From Pseudofrankia coriaricola (lineage in GTDB: Bacteria; Actinomycetota; Actinomycetes; Frankiales; Frankiaceae): a stretch of DNA of 64,000 nucleotides. The translations under genes and the position numbers were made by a program. Each line of letters opens with the position of its first letter. Position 1 is the first letter of the stretch. The notes beneath the pieces are model-generated. The model made no database searches and was not told the origin of the DNA. It was given only the letters and a program-made list of their open reading frames with translations. Location of the stretch: the NCBI RefSeq assembly GCF_001854805.1, contig NZ_MBLO01000191.1, positions 22,726 through 86,725 on the forward strand. The letters run 5' to 3'. This document shows, in pieces, positions 9,391 to 19,465 of this stretch.

Positions 9391-9586
9391 ATGAGCATGC
9401 CCCGACCAGACCCAGCAACTCCACCGCCGCGTCGTTCAGGCTGACCGTCAACATGCGGCCCATGGTCCCAGCCCTCGCCGACATCCGGCCCAGCAAGCTG
9501 GCAACTCGGCATTCTTGGGCATGACGTGCACGAATGCGCAGTGCGCGGCAGGTGTGGAAACGAGGAAGCGCTGGAAACGCTGACTG

Positions 9587-10492
9587 TCAGTCGGGAACGA
9601 CCGCCATGCCTTGGAGGCGTTGGGCGTCGAGGGCGGGCGGGAGCCCGAACAGGCGACGGTATTCGCGGCTGAACTGGGAAGCGCTGTCGTAGCCGACCTC
9701 GTGGCCGACGGCGGCGATGGTGCCAGGGCTGGCCAGCAGCCTGAGCCGGGCACGCTGCAGGCGGAGCTGCTTCTGATATTGCAGCGGGCTCATCGACGTG
9801 GCTGCGCGGAAATGGCGGTTGAGCGTCGAGACGCTGAGCCCGACGCCGGCGGCGAGGTCCGGGACGTGCAGCGTCTCGTCGTAATGATCCCTGATCCAGG
9901 CGATCGCGCGGGCGACCAGCGCGATGCGGCTCTCCGCGAGCCCGATCTGGCGGACCAGGCCGCCCTGGGGCCCCGAGAGAAGCCGCCAGTGGATCTCACG
10001 GCGTACCGCGCGGGCCAGAACCGGGCGGTCAGCGGGAGAGCCCACCAGCCGCAGCAGGCGCACGACCGCGTCCAGCAGGTCCTCACTGGCGGTGCTGACC
10101 GCGAGCGGCGGTCCGTCGTAACGCGCGCCCGGCGCGGCCTCGGTCTCCAGCAGCAGCTGGGCGATCATGCCCGCCTCCAGCGGCATGCTGAACGCGAGGA
10201 ACGGCTCGGCCGGTGAGGCCGCCGCGATGTGCGAGGTCAGCGGGAGATCCAGAGTGACCACCAGGAACTGGCCCGCGCGGTACTCGAAGACCTCCTCGCC
10301 CAGTGCCGAGCGCTTCACGCCCTGCGCGACCAGCGCCACCGAAGGGCGCCCCACGGTCCCCATCGGCGCCGTGGCCGCCGCGGTGGCGAAGACGCTCAGG
10401 TCGTCGTCATACCAGCGCGGCGCGGCCGAACCCACCGCCAGCGCGGCGATTCGCTCGCGAAGCTCGGGCAGGCGGTCCTCCACGTCCCCCAC
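9587..10492 (-). CDS. AraC-family transcriptional regulator
   Basis: A 301-residue regulator. The N-terminal about 180 residues match the AraC_N cupin-like sensing domain (SVALVAQGVKRSALGEEVFEYRAGQ). The C-terminal 100 residues hold two helix-turn-helix units: DLAAGVGLSVSTLNRHFRAA and VGHEVGYDSASQFSREYRRL, the second being the AraC signature. It is divergent from the aldo-keto reductase with a 147-bp shared control region, a very common pairing in which the regulator activates the reductase gene in response to a small molecule. Inducer unknown. Confidence 0.88.
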   Translation of the reverse strand: MGDVEDRLPELRERIAALAVGSAAPRWYDDDLSVFATAAATAPMGTVGRPSVALVAQGVKRSALGEEVFEYRAGQFLVVTLDLPLTSHIAAASPAEPFLAFSMPLEAGMIAQLLLETEAAPGARYDGPPLAVSTASEDLLDAVVRLLRLVGSPADRPVLARAVRREIHWRLLSGPQGGLVRQIGLAESRIALVARAIAWIRDHYDETLHVPDLAAGVGLSVSTLNRHFRAATSMSPLQYQKQLRLQRARLRLLASPGTIAAVGHEVGYDSASQFSREYRRLFGLPPALDAQRLQGMAVVPD

Positions 10493-10639
10493 TACACCAC
10501 GTCGACGGCGCCGTCCGCGGGCGGATCGGACCGCCGGCGCGAGCGGATCGTGCAGACCTTCGCACCGATCGTCCTAGGAGCCGGCCCGCCCCGGCGGTGG
10601 ACTGAATCCATCACCACGAACCCTCTCTTCAGGAGCACC

Positions 10640-11734
10640 ATGTCCCTGACGTCCTATGTCACGCTCGGTCGGTCCGGCCTGCGCGTCAGCCCGTTCACGC
10701 TGGGCACCATGACCTTCGGAAACGACCACGGCTGGGGCTCCGGCCCGGCGGAGTCCAAGGACATCCTCGCCGCCTACCTCGGGGCCGGCGGCAACTCGAT
10801 CGACACCGCGAACATCTACACCAACGGCCACTCGGAAGCGATCATCGGGGAGTACCTCTCGGCCAGCCCGGGCCTGCGTGACCGGATCGTGCTAGGTACC
10901 AAATTCTTCTGGAACCTCCACTCCGGCGACCCCAACGGTGGCGGCCCGGGCCGCAAGGCGACAGTGCGCCAGCTCGAGGACTCGCTGCGCCGTCTGCGCA
11001 CCGACTACGTCGACCTGTACTGGCTGCACAACTTCGACCCGGTCACCCCGGTCGAGGAGACCCTGCGGACGCTCGACGACCTGGTGACCGCGGGGAAGAT
11101 CCGCTACGTCGGCTTCTCCGACGTGCCCGCGTGGGCGACCGCCGAGGCGGCGACCGTCGCCCGGTTCCGCGGCTGGGCGCCGGTCGTGGCGCTGCAACTG
11201 GAGTACTCGCTGCTGGAGCGGACCTCCGAAGGAGAGCTGATCCCCATGGCCCAGGCGCTCGGGATGGGCGTACTGCCATGGAGCCCGCTGCGCAGCGGCT
11301 TCCTGTCCGGGAAGTACTCCAGCGCCACCACCGGAGCCGACGCGTCCGGCGTCGACACGACACGCGCGGCGATGGTGGGCGCCCCGCGTGCCGAGGACTA
11401 CGCGGTGATCGACACGGTCAACGAGATCGCCGCCGAGCTCCGCGTCTCTCCCGCTGCCGTCGCGCTGTCATGGGCGCAAGGCCGCCCCGGCATCACCTCG
11501 ACCCTCATCGGCGCCCGCCGCGTCGACCAGCTGGAGACCAACCTCGCCGCGCTCGACCTCACCATGGGCGACCAGCACCGCGCCCGGCTCGACGAGGTCT
11601 CCCGGCCACGGCTGAACTTCCCAGCCGACAACAACGCGGCCCTCTCCCGGCTGGCCCGCAACGGCGGCACGACCGTCGACGGCGTACCGACACCGCTCTC
11701 ACCGCTTCTCGCCGCCAGCGCCGCCCGCTACTGA
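10640..11734 (+). CDS. Aldo-keto reductase
   Basis: A 364-residue NADPH-dependent carbonyl reductase of the TIM-barrel aldo-keto reductase family (Tas/YajO-like subgroup). Visible family motifs: LGTMTFG near the N-terminus, the catalytic-region IDTANIY (Asp and Tyr), LGTKFF (Lys), LYWLHNFDP (His), and the C-terminal cofactor loop GARRVDQLETN. The start is ATG at 10640 with AGGAG at 10631-10635. The long upstream open frame overlaps the AraC gene and is not part of it. Probably controlled by the divergent AraC regulator. Confidence 0.9.
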   Translation: MSLTSYVTLGRSGLRVSPFTLGTMTFGNDHGWGSGPAESKDILAAYLGAGGNSIDTANIYTNGHSEAIIGEYLSASPGLRDRIVLGTKFFWNLHSGDPNGGGPGRKATVRQLEDSLRRLRTDYVDLYWLHNFDPVTPVEETLRTLDDLVTAGKIRYVGFSDVPAWATAEAATVARFRGWAPVVALQLEYSLLERTSEGELIPMAQALGMGVLPWSPLRSGFLSGKYSSATTGADASGVDTTRAAMVGAPRAEDYAVIDTVNEIAAELRVSPAAVALSWAQGRPGITSTLIGARRVDQLETNLAALDLTMGDQHRARLDEVSRPRLNFPADNNAALSRLARNGGTTVDGVPTPLSPLLAASAARY

Positions 11735-11984
11735 CCAGGCACCACCACCCATGACAACGAACGCCTTGCTCCCCAGACAACGGACCGCCCATCTCCCAGA
11801 GGGCCGAGGCATCGACATCAGTCCCCGGGGGTGGCCGGTCTGGTCACGCCCGACGTCGGCGCCGCCGGTGGCGAGGACATGGGTGAGGGCATGTGGGTCT
11901 GGGGGGTCCCCGGCCCACTGCCGCACGCCGGCACCTGGCCGCCCAGCCTGCCGGACCCGTCTTCGGCAGCTCATGGAAACGCGC

Positions 11985-13229
11985 TCAGGCGTCAAATTCG
12001 GTTGGGAATGTGATCCGCAGGTCTAGTCCGCCGTCTTTGCCGGGAAGGGCGGCGATGCGCGCGTGGTGGCTGTCGGAAATGGCCTTGACGATCGCGAGGC
12101 CGAGGCCGAACCCGCGGCTGCCGGTGCCGCGTGTCTGGTTGGGCCGGCCGCGCCGGAAGGGTTCGAACAGCCCGTCGATGTCGTGGGGGAGGAGCCGCGG
12201 GCCGCTGTTGGCAATGGTGAGGTGAGCCCAGGCGCCGGTGATACCGGTGATACCGGTGGTGCCGGTGGTGCCAGTGGTGCCAGTGGTGATGGTGACCCAG
12301 CCGTCCGGCACGTTGTGGTCGATGGCGTTCTCGACGAGGTTGCGGACGAGCTGGTGGAGCAGGATGGGGTCTCCGAGTACCGGGGCCGCCGTTAGATTGG
12401 CGTCGATCCGGGGGCTGCTCGGGCTGTCCGTGCCGGTGTTGGCCAGGATGTCGGCCGCGAGGTCGGCGAGGTCGACGGGTACGGGCTCGGTGAGTTCGTT
12501 GGCGCCGTCGGCGAGAGTCAGGAGCCGGTCGACGAGCTCGGCGTTCCTGGCGTTGACGGCCAGCAGGCGGTCAGCGAGGTGAATGGTGTCGGGGTGAGCG
12601 TCTGGCCTGGTGGCCTCGAGCTCGATCACGGCTCGTTCCAGCGCGAGCGGGGTGCGAAGCTCATGCGAGGCGCTCGCGACGAAGCGGCGCTGGCCGTCGA
12701 AGGCCCGGTCGAGGGTTTCGAGCATGGCGTCGAAGGCGTCGGCGAGCCGTTTGACGTCGTCGCTGTGTCCGGTCAGCGCGATGCGCCGGCCCAGATCGCG
12801 GTGGGGGCCGGTCGACCGGGCGATCTGTTCGGCGGTGGTGGTGATGGCATGGAGTGGCCGTAGACCGCGTCCCGCGACGATCCAGCCGGTGCCCGCGGTG
12901 GCCAGGCTGATGACGAGGACGATGCCGCTGCCCGGCACGAGCAGTGTGTCCAGCGCAGCGTTCCTGATCTTCTCCTCGTTGTCCCTGATCTGCCCGACGA
13001 GCTCCTCGAGGCTGATCCGGCGCCCGTCGGGCGTGGTGATCGTCGCGTCTCCTGTCTGACCGGCCTTCTGCCGAAGGGCGGCTATACGGGAGTCGGAGTC
13101 TCCGGCGAGCTCGGCGTCGAGGCGGGCCTGGACGACCAGGTAGAGGACCGTCAGGATGACCGCCCCGGTCAGAAGGGACAGCACTCCGTAGAGCACGGTG
13201 AGGCGGGCGCGCAGGCTCAGGCGGTTCAC
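11985..13229 (-). CDS. OmpR-family sensor histidine kinase
   Basis: A 414-residue membrane sensor kinase starting with GTG, overlapping the response regulator stop by 4 bases (GTGA). Two transmembrane helices (about 12-34 and 100-121) flank a short extracytoplasmic loop; a HAMP region follows, then the phospho-acceptor box SASHELRTPLA with His189, the N-box NLVENAIDHN (298-307) and GFGLGLAIVK near the C-terminus. Within the ATPase domain, residues about 315-332 are a Thr-Gly/Ile-Gly repeat encoded by a 9-bp microsatellite. With the adjacent regulator it probably controls the divergent export operon. Confidence 0.9.
   Translation of the reverse strand: MNRLSLRARLTVLYGVLSLLTGAVILTVLYLVVQARLDAELAGDSDSRIAALRQKAGQTGDATITTPDGRRISLEELVGQIRDNEEKIRNAALDTLLVPGSGIVLVISLATAGTGWIVAGRGLRPLHAITTTAEQIARSTGPHRDLGRRIALTGHSDDVKRLADAFDAMLETLDRAFDGQRRFVASASHELRTPLALERAVIELEATRPDAHPDTIHLADRLLAVNARNAELVDRLLTLADGANELTEPVPVDLADLAADILANTGTDSPSSPRIDANLTAAPVLGDPILLHQLVRNLVENAIDHNVPDGWVTITTGTTGTTGTTGITGITGAWAHLTIANSGPRLLPHDIDGLFEPFRRGRPNQTRGTGSRGFGLGLAIVKAISDSHHARIAALPGKDGGLDLRITFPTEFDA
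12237..12290 (-). repeat. 9-bp tandem repeat inside the kinase ATPase domain
   Basis: Six consecutive 9-bp units of the form GGTGATACC/GGTGGTGCC/AGTGGTGCC run in frame and encode a TG(T/I) tripeptide repeat in the sensor kinase. Because the period is three codons, copy-number changes would lengthen or shorten the protein without a frameshift. Confidence 0.8.
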
Positions 13230-13885
13230 GGGATGCGGTATCCCGCCGCCGGGAGCGTCTCGATCAGCTGGGGTGCGCCGAGTTTGCGCCGCAGCTTCAT
13301 CACCGTCACGCGGACGGTGTTGGTGAACGGGTCGATGTTCTCGTCCCAGACCTTTTCCAGCAGATGTTCGGCGGACAGGACGCCGCCGTCGGCGCGGAGG
13401 AGTTCGACAAGGAGCGCGTACTCCTTGTTCGTGAGGGTGATGGGCTGGCCGTCGCGGGTGACGGCCCGGCTGGTCTGGTCCACGCGCAGGCCGGAGCGTT
13501 CGAGAACCGGTGCGGCGGCCGGCAGGGTGCGGCGGGCGAGGGCGTGCACCCGGGCGGACAGCTCGGCCAGCGCGAAGGGCTTGACGAGGTAGTCGTCCGC
13601 GCCGATCGCGAGCCCTTCGACCCGGGCGCGGATCGCCGAGGCGGCAGTGAGCATCAGAACCCGTGTCGGGCGCCGGGCGGCCACGATCGCGCGGCACACG
13701 TCGTCGCCGTGCACGACCGGCAGGTCGCGGTCCAGGACCACGACGTCGTAGTCGTGGGTGGCGCACTTCTCCAGGGCCTCGCCGCCGTCGTAGGCCACGT
13801 CGACCGCGAACGACTCCCGCCTCAACGCCTCGCGCAGCGCGTCGGCGAGCTGCGGCTCGTCTTCCACGATCATCACCCGAACCAC
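13226..13885 (-). CDS. OmpR/PhoB-family response regulator
   Basis: A 219-residue regulator. The receiver domain has the acidic pair EDE (8-10), phospho-acceptor Asp52 in VVVLDRDLP, and the conserved Lys in DDYLVKPFA. The C-terminal winged helix carries ALLVELLRADGGVLSAEHLLEKVW and VRVTVMKLRRKL, typical of OmpR/PhoB. It is the first gene of a two-gene operon with the kinase and is divergent from the lipoprotein/exporter operon at 14064. Confidence 0.93.
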   Translation of the reverse strand: MVRVMIVEDEPQLADALREALRRESFAVDVAYDGGEALEKCATHDYDVVVLDRDLPVVHGDDVCRAIVAARRPTRVLMLTAASAIRARVEGLAIGADDYLVKPFALAELSARVHALARRTLPAAAPVLERSGLRVDQTSRAVTRDGQPITLTNKEYALLVELLRADGGVLSAEHLLEKVWDENIDPFTNTVRVTVMKLRRKLGAPQLIETLPAAGYRIP

Positions 13886-13919
13886 GGCGCTGCCTACCCC
13901 TCTCCTGGCCGGCGCTGAC

Positions 13920-13998
13920 CTGTTCAGCCCTGTTCAGCGTGGCGCCGCCGGCATAACCAGGGGATAACCCGTGCCGCCGGTCGTTACGGGCTGGTTAT
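13920..13998. promoter_or_regulatory. Direct repeats in the two-component/exporter control region
   Basis: Two direct CTGTTCAGC repeats (13920-13928, 13930-13938) and two direct ATAACC repeats 11 bases apart (13953-13958, 13964-13969), plus an inverted GGTTAT at 13993-13998, lie between the divergent regulator and the export operon. OmpR/PhoB regulators usually bind direct repeats with about one-turn spacing, so these are candidate boxes for the neighbouring regulator. Confidence 0.5.
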
Positions 13999-14063
13999 CC
14001 GCGGCGCCGTCCACTGGCCATGTACTCGGGCACCGCCCGACCGGCTGATGGAGGAAGCGGACG

Positions 14064-14552
14064 ATGCGAACTACACGACGATGGGCGGCCACGACCGCCG
14101 GGCTGAGCCTGGCCGCCGTGGTGCTGGCCGGGTGCGGCTCCGGGGACGGCGCGAGTGCGGCACCTGATGGTGGCGGCTCGGCGACGCCGGCAGCGCAGAC
14201 CTACGCCGAGTGTATGCGCGACCACGGTGTCGACATGGCTGACCCGGACCCGTCCACCGGGGTTCCGCAGCTCGGGGAGGGTGTCGACCCGGCCGACCCG
14301 GCCGTCAAGCAGGCGTCGTCCGCCTGCCAGGATCTTCTTCCCGCGGGCCGGGGGGAGCCGGGCGCGGCGGATCTCGACGTCTATGTGGCCTTCGCGCAGT
14401 GCATGCGCGACAACGGCCTGCCAGACTTCCCCGACCCGCAGCCCGGCTCGTCCGGCGGCCTGTTCGCCGGTTCCACCGTGGACCGTGACGACCCGGCGTT
14501 CCAGCAGGCGTCCCAGCACTGCCAGGGCATCCTCGACAAGGCCGGTGCGTGA
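14064..14552 (+). CDS. Secreted lipoprotein with two CMRDxG motifs
   Basis: A 162-residue lipoprotein: basic N-terminus, hydrophobic core and lipobox VLAGC with the modified Cys24. The mature part has an internal duplication: AECMRDHGVDMADPDP and AQCMRDNGLPDFPDPQP, each followed by a second Cys (SSACQD, SQHCQG). Proteins of this type recur beside MacAB-like export genes in actinobacteria, but their job is unknown. It is the first gene of a four-gene operon; its stop overlaps the GTG start of the adaptor gene. Confidence 0.82.
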   Translation: MRTTRRWAATTAGLSLAAVVLAGCGSGDGASAAPDGGGSATPAAQTYAECMRDHGVDMADPDPSTGVPQLGEGVDPADPAVKQASSACQDLLPAGRGEPGAADLDVYVAFAQCMRDNGLPDFPDPQPGSSGGLFAGSTVDRDDPAFQQASQHCQGILDKAGA

Positions 14553-15801
14553 CCATGGCCGGGACCGGGACGAACGAGACCCGGGCGGGAGAGCCGCCCA
14601 CGACCGCCCCGCCGATGGCAGCCCCGCCGGCGGTGGCCGAGCGGACAGCAGCCGAGCAGACGGTGGCCGAGCAGGCGGCGGGTGGCCGGCGGGTGCCGGG
14701 CAGGACCGGAGCGCGGGCGCTGGTCGCCCGGCTGGTGACCGCGTCACGGCACCTGTCCGGCCGGCACCTCCTCATCGCCGTGGGGGCGGGAATCGTCGCG
14801 TTGCTCATCGTCGCCGCGGTGGGATTCGGCGGCGGCCCGGCGACGCCTCCGGCCGGTCCGGTCGCCGTGGCGACCGCGAAGGTCGAACGGGGCACCCTCA
14901 CCCAGACACAGCAGGTCGGCGGCCTCATCTCCTACGGAGAGCCGGTCGGCCTCGTCGCCCAGCAGCAGTCCGGCGTCGTCACCTGGATCGCCGCGCCGGG
15001 GGCGACGGTCAAGATCGGCCAGCCCGTCTACGCGGTCGACGGCAGGCCGGTCATTCTCCTGCACGGCACCGCGACGCCGTTTCGGACACTCGCCGCCGGC
15101 ACGGTCGGGCCCGACGTGAAGGAACTCGAAGCCAGCCTCGACGACCTCGGCTACACCGGCCTCACCGTTGACGACACCTTTGACGCCGCCACCGGGTCGG
15201 CCGTGCGGGCGTGGCAGGCGAAGAGCGGCCTACCCGTCACGGGGACCGTCCCGCCCGACGAGATCTTCGTCCACGAAGGTGACATCCGGGTCGCGCTGCA
15301 GGCCATCCCGGTCGGGAGCCATCTGGGCCTGCAACCCAACCAGCAGGTCATCACGTACAGCGGCACCAGGCAGGTCGCGTCGATCCCACTGGACGTGTCC
15401 CTGCAGCATCTCGTCCACACCGGCGACCCGGCGACCGTAACCCTTCCCACCGGTCAACGTCTCGCCGGCACGGTCAGCAGCGTCGGCACCGTCGCCCAGA
15501 CCATCGAGGAGCAGAAGAAGACCTTCGTCACCGTGATCGTCTCCTTCGACGATCCCTCCGCGCTCGCCGGCGGGTTCGACTCGTCGCCGGTCACGCTGAC
15601 GATCGTCACGGGTCAGCGGATGAACGTGCTGACGGTTCCGATCACCGCGCTGATGGCGAACCCGGACGGCGGATACGCGGTCCAGACGGTCCGGGACGGG
15701 CGGTCGACGTTCGTACCCGTCACCACCGGCATGTTCGCGAACGGCAAGGTCGAGATCAGCGGTGCGGACATCGCCGAGGGCGCCACCGTGCGAGTCGCCC
15801 A

Positions 15802-15805
<4 letters not shown>
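14549..15805 (+). CDS. Membrane-anchored export adaptor with peptidoglycan-binding domain (MacA-like)
   Basis: A 418-residue protein with one N-terminal membrane helix (about 71-92) after a low-complexity cytoplasmic leader. The extracytoplasmic part has a lipoyl/barrel-sandwich hybrid fold typical of membrane-fusion adaptors, interrupted by a peptidoglycan-binding-1 domain ([15 protein letters not shown] through [15 protein letters not shown], about 190-232). It would link the inner-membrane ABC pump to the cell wall. The GTG at 14549 overlaps the lipoprotein stop; ATG at 14555 is an alternative. The stop overlaps the ATPase start. Confidence 0.85.
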
Positions 15806-16508
<703 letters not shown>

Positions 16509-16512
<4 letters not shown>

Positions 16513-17846
16513 CCGCCGCCCGACCCGCGACCGACCCGTCACCGACAGCCAGCGCCTTGCCGACGACGGGCGCCTTGCCGTCAGAGGGCGCCTCGCCGCG
16601 GACCGGCTCCGCACCGAGGCGCGCGACCGGATCCGCGACCGACGCCGGCCTCGCGCCCGGCCCGACCCATCTCACGGCACGTGACCTCGTCCGGGTCGCC
16701 GCCGCCGGCCTGCGCTCGCGACCGACCCGCGTGGCGCTGTCCGCCCTCGGCATCGCGATCGGCATCGCGGCCATGATCTCGGTCATGGGCGTCTCCTCCT
16801 CCAGCCGGGAGGACTTCCACCGCCAGATCGCCGCGCTCGGCACCAATCTGCTCACCGTCGGCCCCGGCCAGAATCTCTTCGGCGAGCAGGCACACCTGCC
16901 GGCCGAGGCCGTCACGATGATCGACGCCATCGGCGACGTCAAGTCGGTCAGCGCCATCGGACTGGTCCCGGACGCGAGGGTCTACCGCAACGACCACATC
17001 CCGGCCGCGGAATCCGGCAGCATCGCCGTGCTGGCGACCAGACTCGACCTCCCCGGCACCGTCGGCGCCGACATCCGCACCGGTACCTACCTCAACGAGG
17101 CAACCCAGAACTATCCCGCCGTGGTGCTCGGATCGGCGGCGGCCGCCCATCTGGGCGTCGACTCGACCGGACCGGCGCAGCAGGTCTACCTCGGTGGGCA
17201 GTGGTTCACCGTCGTCGGCATCCTCGCCCCCGTCGGCCTCGCGCCCGAGCTCGACCGCGCCGCCCTCGTCGGCTGGCCCGCCGCCGCCGACCTGCTCGGC
17301 TTCGACACCTTCCCGACGACCGTCTACACCCGCGCGAACCCCGACCACGTCGAGGACACCCAGATGCTGCTCGCACGCACCGCCAACCCGTCGGCCCCCA
17401 ACGAGGTCGACGTCTCACGCCCCTCCGACGCACTCGCCGCGCAGCACGCCGCCGACTCCACCCTGGGCGCGCTCCTGCTCGGCCTCGGGTCGGTCGCGCT
17501 CCTCGTCGGCGGCATCGGCGTCGCGAACACGATGGTCATCTCCGTTCTCGAACGGCGCGGCGAGGTGGGGCTTCGCCGCGCGCTCGGGGCCACCCGCGGC
17601 GACATCCGCAACCAGTTCCTGACCGAGGCGCTGCTGCTGTCCACACTCGGGGGGATCGCGGGACTCGTCCTCGGCGTCGGCGTCACCACCGGCTACGCCA
17701 CGCTGCAGGGCTGGCCCACCGTCGTCCCGCCCTGGACGATGCTTCTGGCCCTTGGAGCTACCCTCGCCATCGGCGCCGTCGCCGGGCTGTACCCCGCGAC
17801 CCGCGCCTCTCACCTCCAGCCCACCGAAGCCCTCACCGCGCCCTGA
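16509..17846 (+). CDS. ABC transporter permease, MacB/FtsX type
   Basis: A 445-residue permease. After a Pro/Ala/Thr-rich cytoplasmic N-terminus (about 1-60), the first transmembrane helix ([20 protein letters not shown]) precedes a large extracytoplasmic MacB-like domain. Three C-terminal helices follow, with the FtsX-type hallmark [21 protein letters not shown]. Together with the adaptor and ATPase it forms a mechanotransmission-type pump; substrate unknown (antimicrobial peptide, macrolide or envelope lipid are family options). Last gene of the operon. Confidence 0.92.
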
Positions 17847-17888
17847 CCGGCGCTGGCGATCATCTTGGGCGGGTGAGCGGGGGGCGGT

Positions 17889-19268
17889 TCAGGGGCCGGC
17901 GTGCGCCGCCGCGGCGTTGGCCGGCTCGCCGGCGACGTCGGCCAGGCGGTGGCCGCGGACGAAGACCGCGCGGATGCGGTGCAGCGCGTCGGGATCGGTG
18001 AGCGGGTCGCCGTCGACGGCGAGGATGTCGGCGTCGTAGCCGGGGGCGAGCCGGCCCTTGCGGTGGGCGAGGCCGCAGACGGCCGCGGCCTCGGACGTCG
18101 CGGCGCGCAGCGCCTCGGCCGGCGTCGGGCCGATCCGGGTGAACTGGCCCACGGCCCAGCGCAGCACGTCGGGCGGCTTGACGCGGCCGATGCCGGCGTC
18201 CGTCCCCAGCACGACCGGCGCCCCGGACTCGAACAGGCGGCGGCCATTCGCGACGAGCGCCGGCAGGCGGGCGGCGATCTGGGCGGGTACGGCGGCGCCG
18301 GGAACCGGGGCGGTGCCGAGCGTGAGGCCGAGGACGATCCGGCGGTCGGCGATCGTCGCCACCAGCCGCTCCGGGGCCGGGTCGACGCCGTCGCGGGTCA
18401 TGAAGGAGACGTGTTCGAGCCCGTCGACGCCGGCGGCGACCGCGGCCGCGATCGCCGCCGTGCCATGGGCATGGGCGGTGACTGGCAGGCTGTGCCGGTG
18501 GGCCTCCTCGACGGCGGCGCGCAGCTCGTCGGGCCCGAACTGGGGCAGGTCCGGGCGCGTGCCCGGCGTGAGGTTCCCGCCGCTCGCCATGATCTTGACG
18601 AGGTCGACCCCGCGCTCGGCGCGCGCCCGCACGGCCGCCCTGACGGCCTCGACGCCCCGCACCGCGCCACCGAGGTAGTGGCAGTGCCCGTCCGGCGTGG
18701 TGAGGGGCGGCCCCGCCGCGACGATCGTCGGGAGTGTGGCGCCGGATCCAGACTCGGGTCCGGCGCCGGATCCGGCCCCTGGCGCCGGGCCGGCCGGGCC
18801 AGCCCGGCCGGCCGTGGCGGCCGTCCGCAGCGTGAGGCTGAGGTAACCGCGGTCGCCGAGGTCGCGCACGGTGGTCACGCCGCCGCGCGCGGCGTGCCGG
18901 GCGGCGGCCGCCATCGCGGCCATCGCGGCGTCGTCGTCGCGGCGGGCCAGGTTGCCGACGGGGTCGTCACTCGCGTCGAACGCGAGATGGACGTGGGGGT
19001 CGACCAGGCCGGGCAGCAGCGTCGCGTTACCGAGGTCGATGACCGTCACGCCGTCGGCCCGGGCGGCCTCCTCGTCTTCGAGCCCACCCGGTAGGGCCGC
19101 ACCGATCGGTGCGTTCGTGTCGACGGCGACGATGGTGGAGCCGTCGAGGACGACGGTCGGGTTCGCGACCAGCGTCAGGCTGACGCCGTCGAACAGCCGG
19201 GCGGCCCGCAGGACGACCCGTCGAGGGCGCGCTCGCGCCGCCGTGACGGCAGGGGTGGCTGAGGTCAT
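17889..19268 (-). CDS. Amidohydrolase (imidazolonepropionase/prolidase-like)
   Basis: A 459-residue metal-dependent hydrolase. The N-terminal beta sandwich leads to the metal motif LVDPHVHLAFD (HxH), a Lys in VDLVKIMASGG, the TAHAHG and LEHVSF histidines and the late Asp in VLGTDAGIG, then GRLAPGYDADILAVDGDPL near the C-terminus: the standard amidohydrolase layout. A Gly/Ala/Pro-rich insert sits around 165-185. ATG at 19268 is used here; ATG at 19280 is an in-frame alternative and neither has a strong ribosome-binding site. It is separated from the LuxR gene upstream by 197 bp. Confidence 0.87.
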   Translation of the reverse strand: MTSATPAVTAARARPRRVVLRAARLFDGVSLTLVANPTVVLDGSTIVAVDTNAPIGAALPGGLEDEEAARADGVTVIDLGNATLLPGLVDPHVHLAFDASDDPVGNLARRDDDAAMAAMAAAARHAARGGVTTVRDLGDRGYLSLTLRTAATAGRAGPAGPAPGAGSGAGPESGSGATLPTIVAAGPPLTTPDGHCHYLGGAVRGVEAVRAAVRARAERGVDLVKIMASGGNLTPGTRPDLPQFGPDELRAAVEEAHRHSLPVTAHAHGTAAIAAAVAAGVDGLEHVSFMTRDGVDPAPERLVATIADRRIVLGLTLGTAPVPGAAVPAQIAARLPALVANGRRLFESGAPVVLGTDAGIGRVKPPDVLRWAVGQFTRIGPTPAEALRAATSEAAAVCGLAHRKGRLAPGYDADILAVDGDPLTDPDALHRIRAVFVRGHRLADVAGEPANAAAAHAGP

Positions 19269-19465
19269 GCGCCGCAGCATGCGGTCGAGCCCTGACCGGC
19301 CGCGTCGCGGAAAGTACTCATCCCGGGTACTCAGATCCGGCGAGCTGCCCCGCCGCCCTTCCGTACGACCTCCGTCGTGACCGCCGCCGTCGCCGCGGAC
19401 GTCGGCGCCGACGTCCGCGGGCGGATGTGGTCGTCGGGGACGCGCGCATGTGGGCGTCGGCGTGT

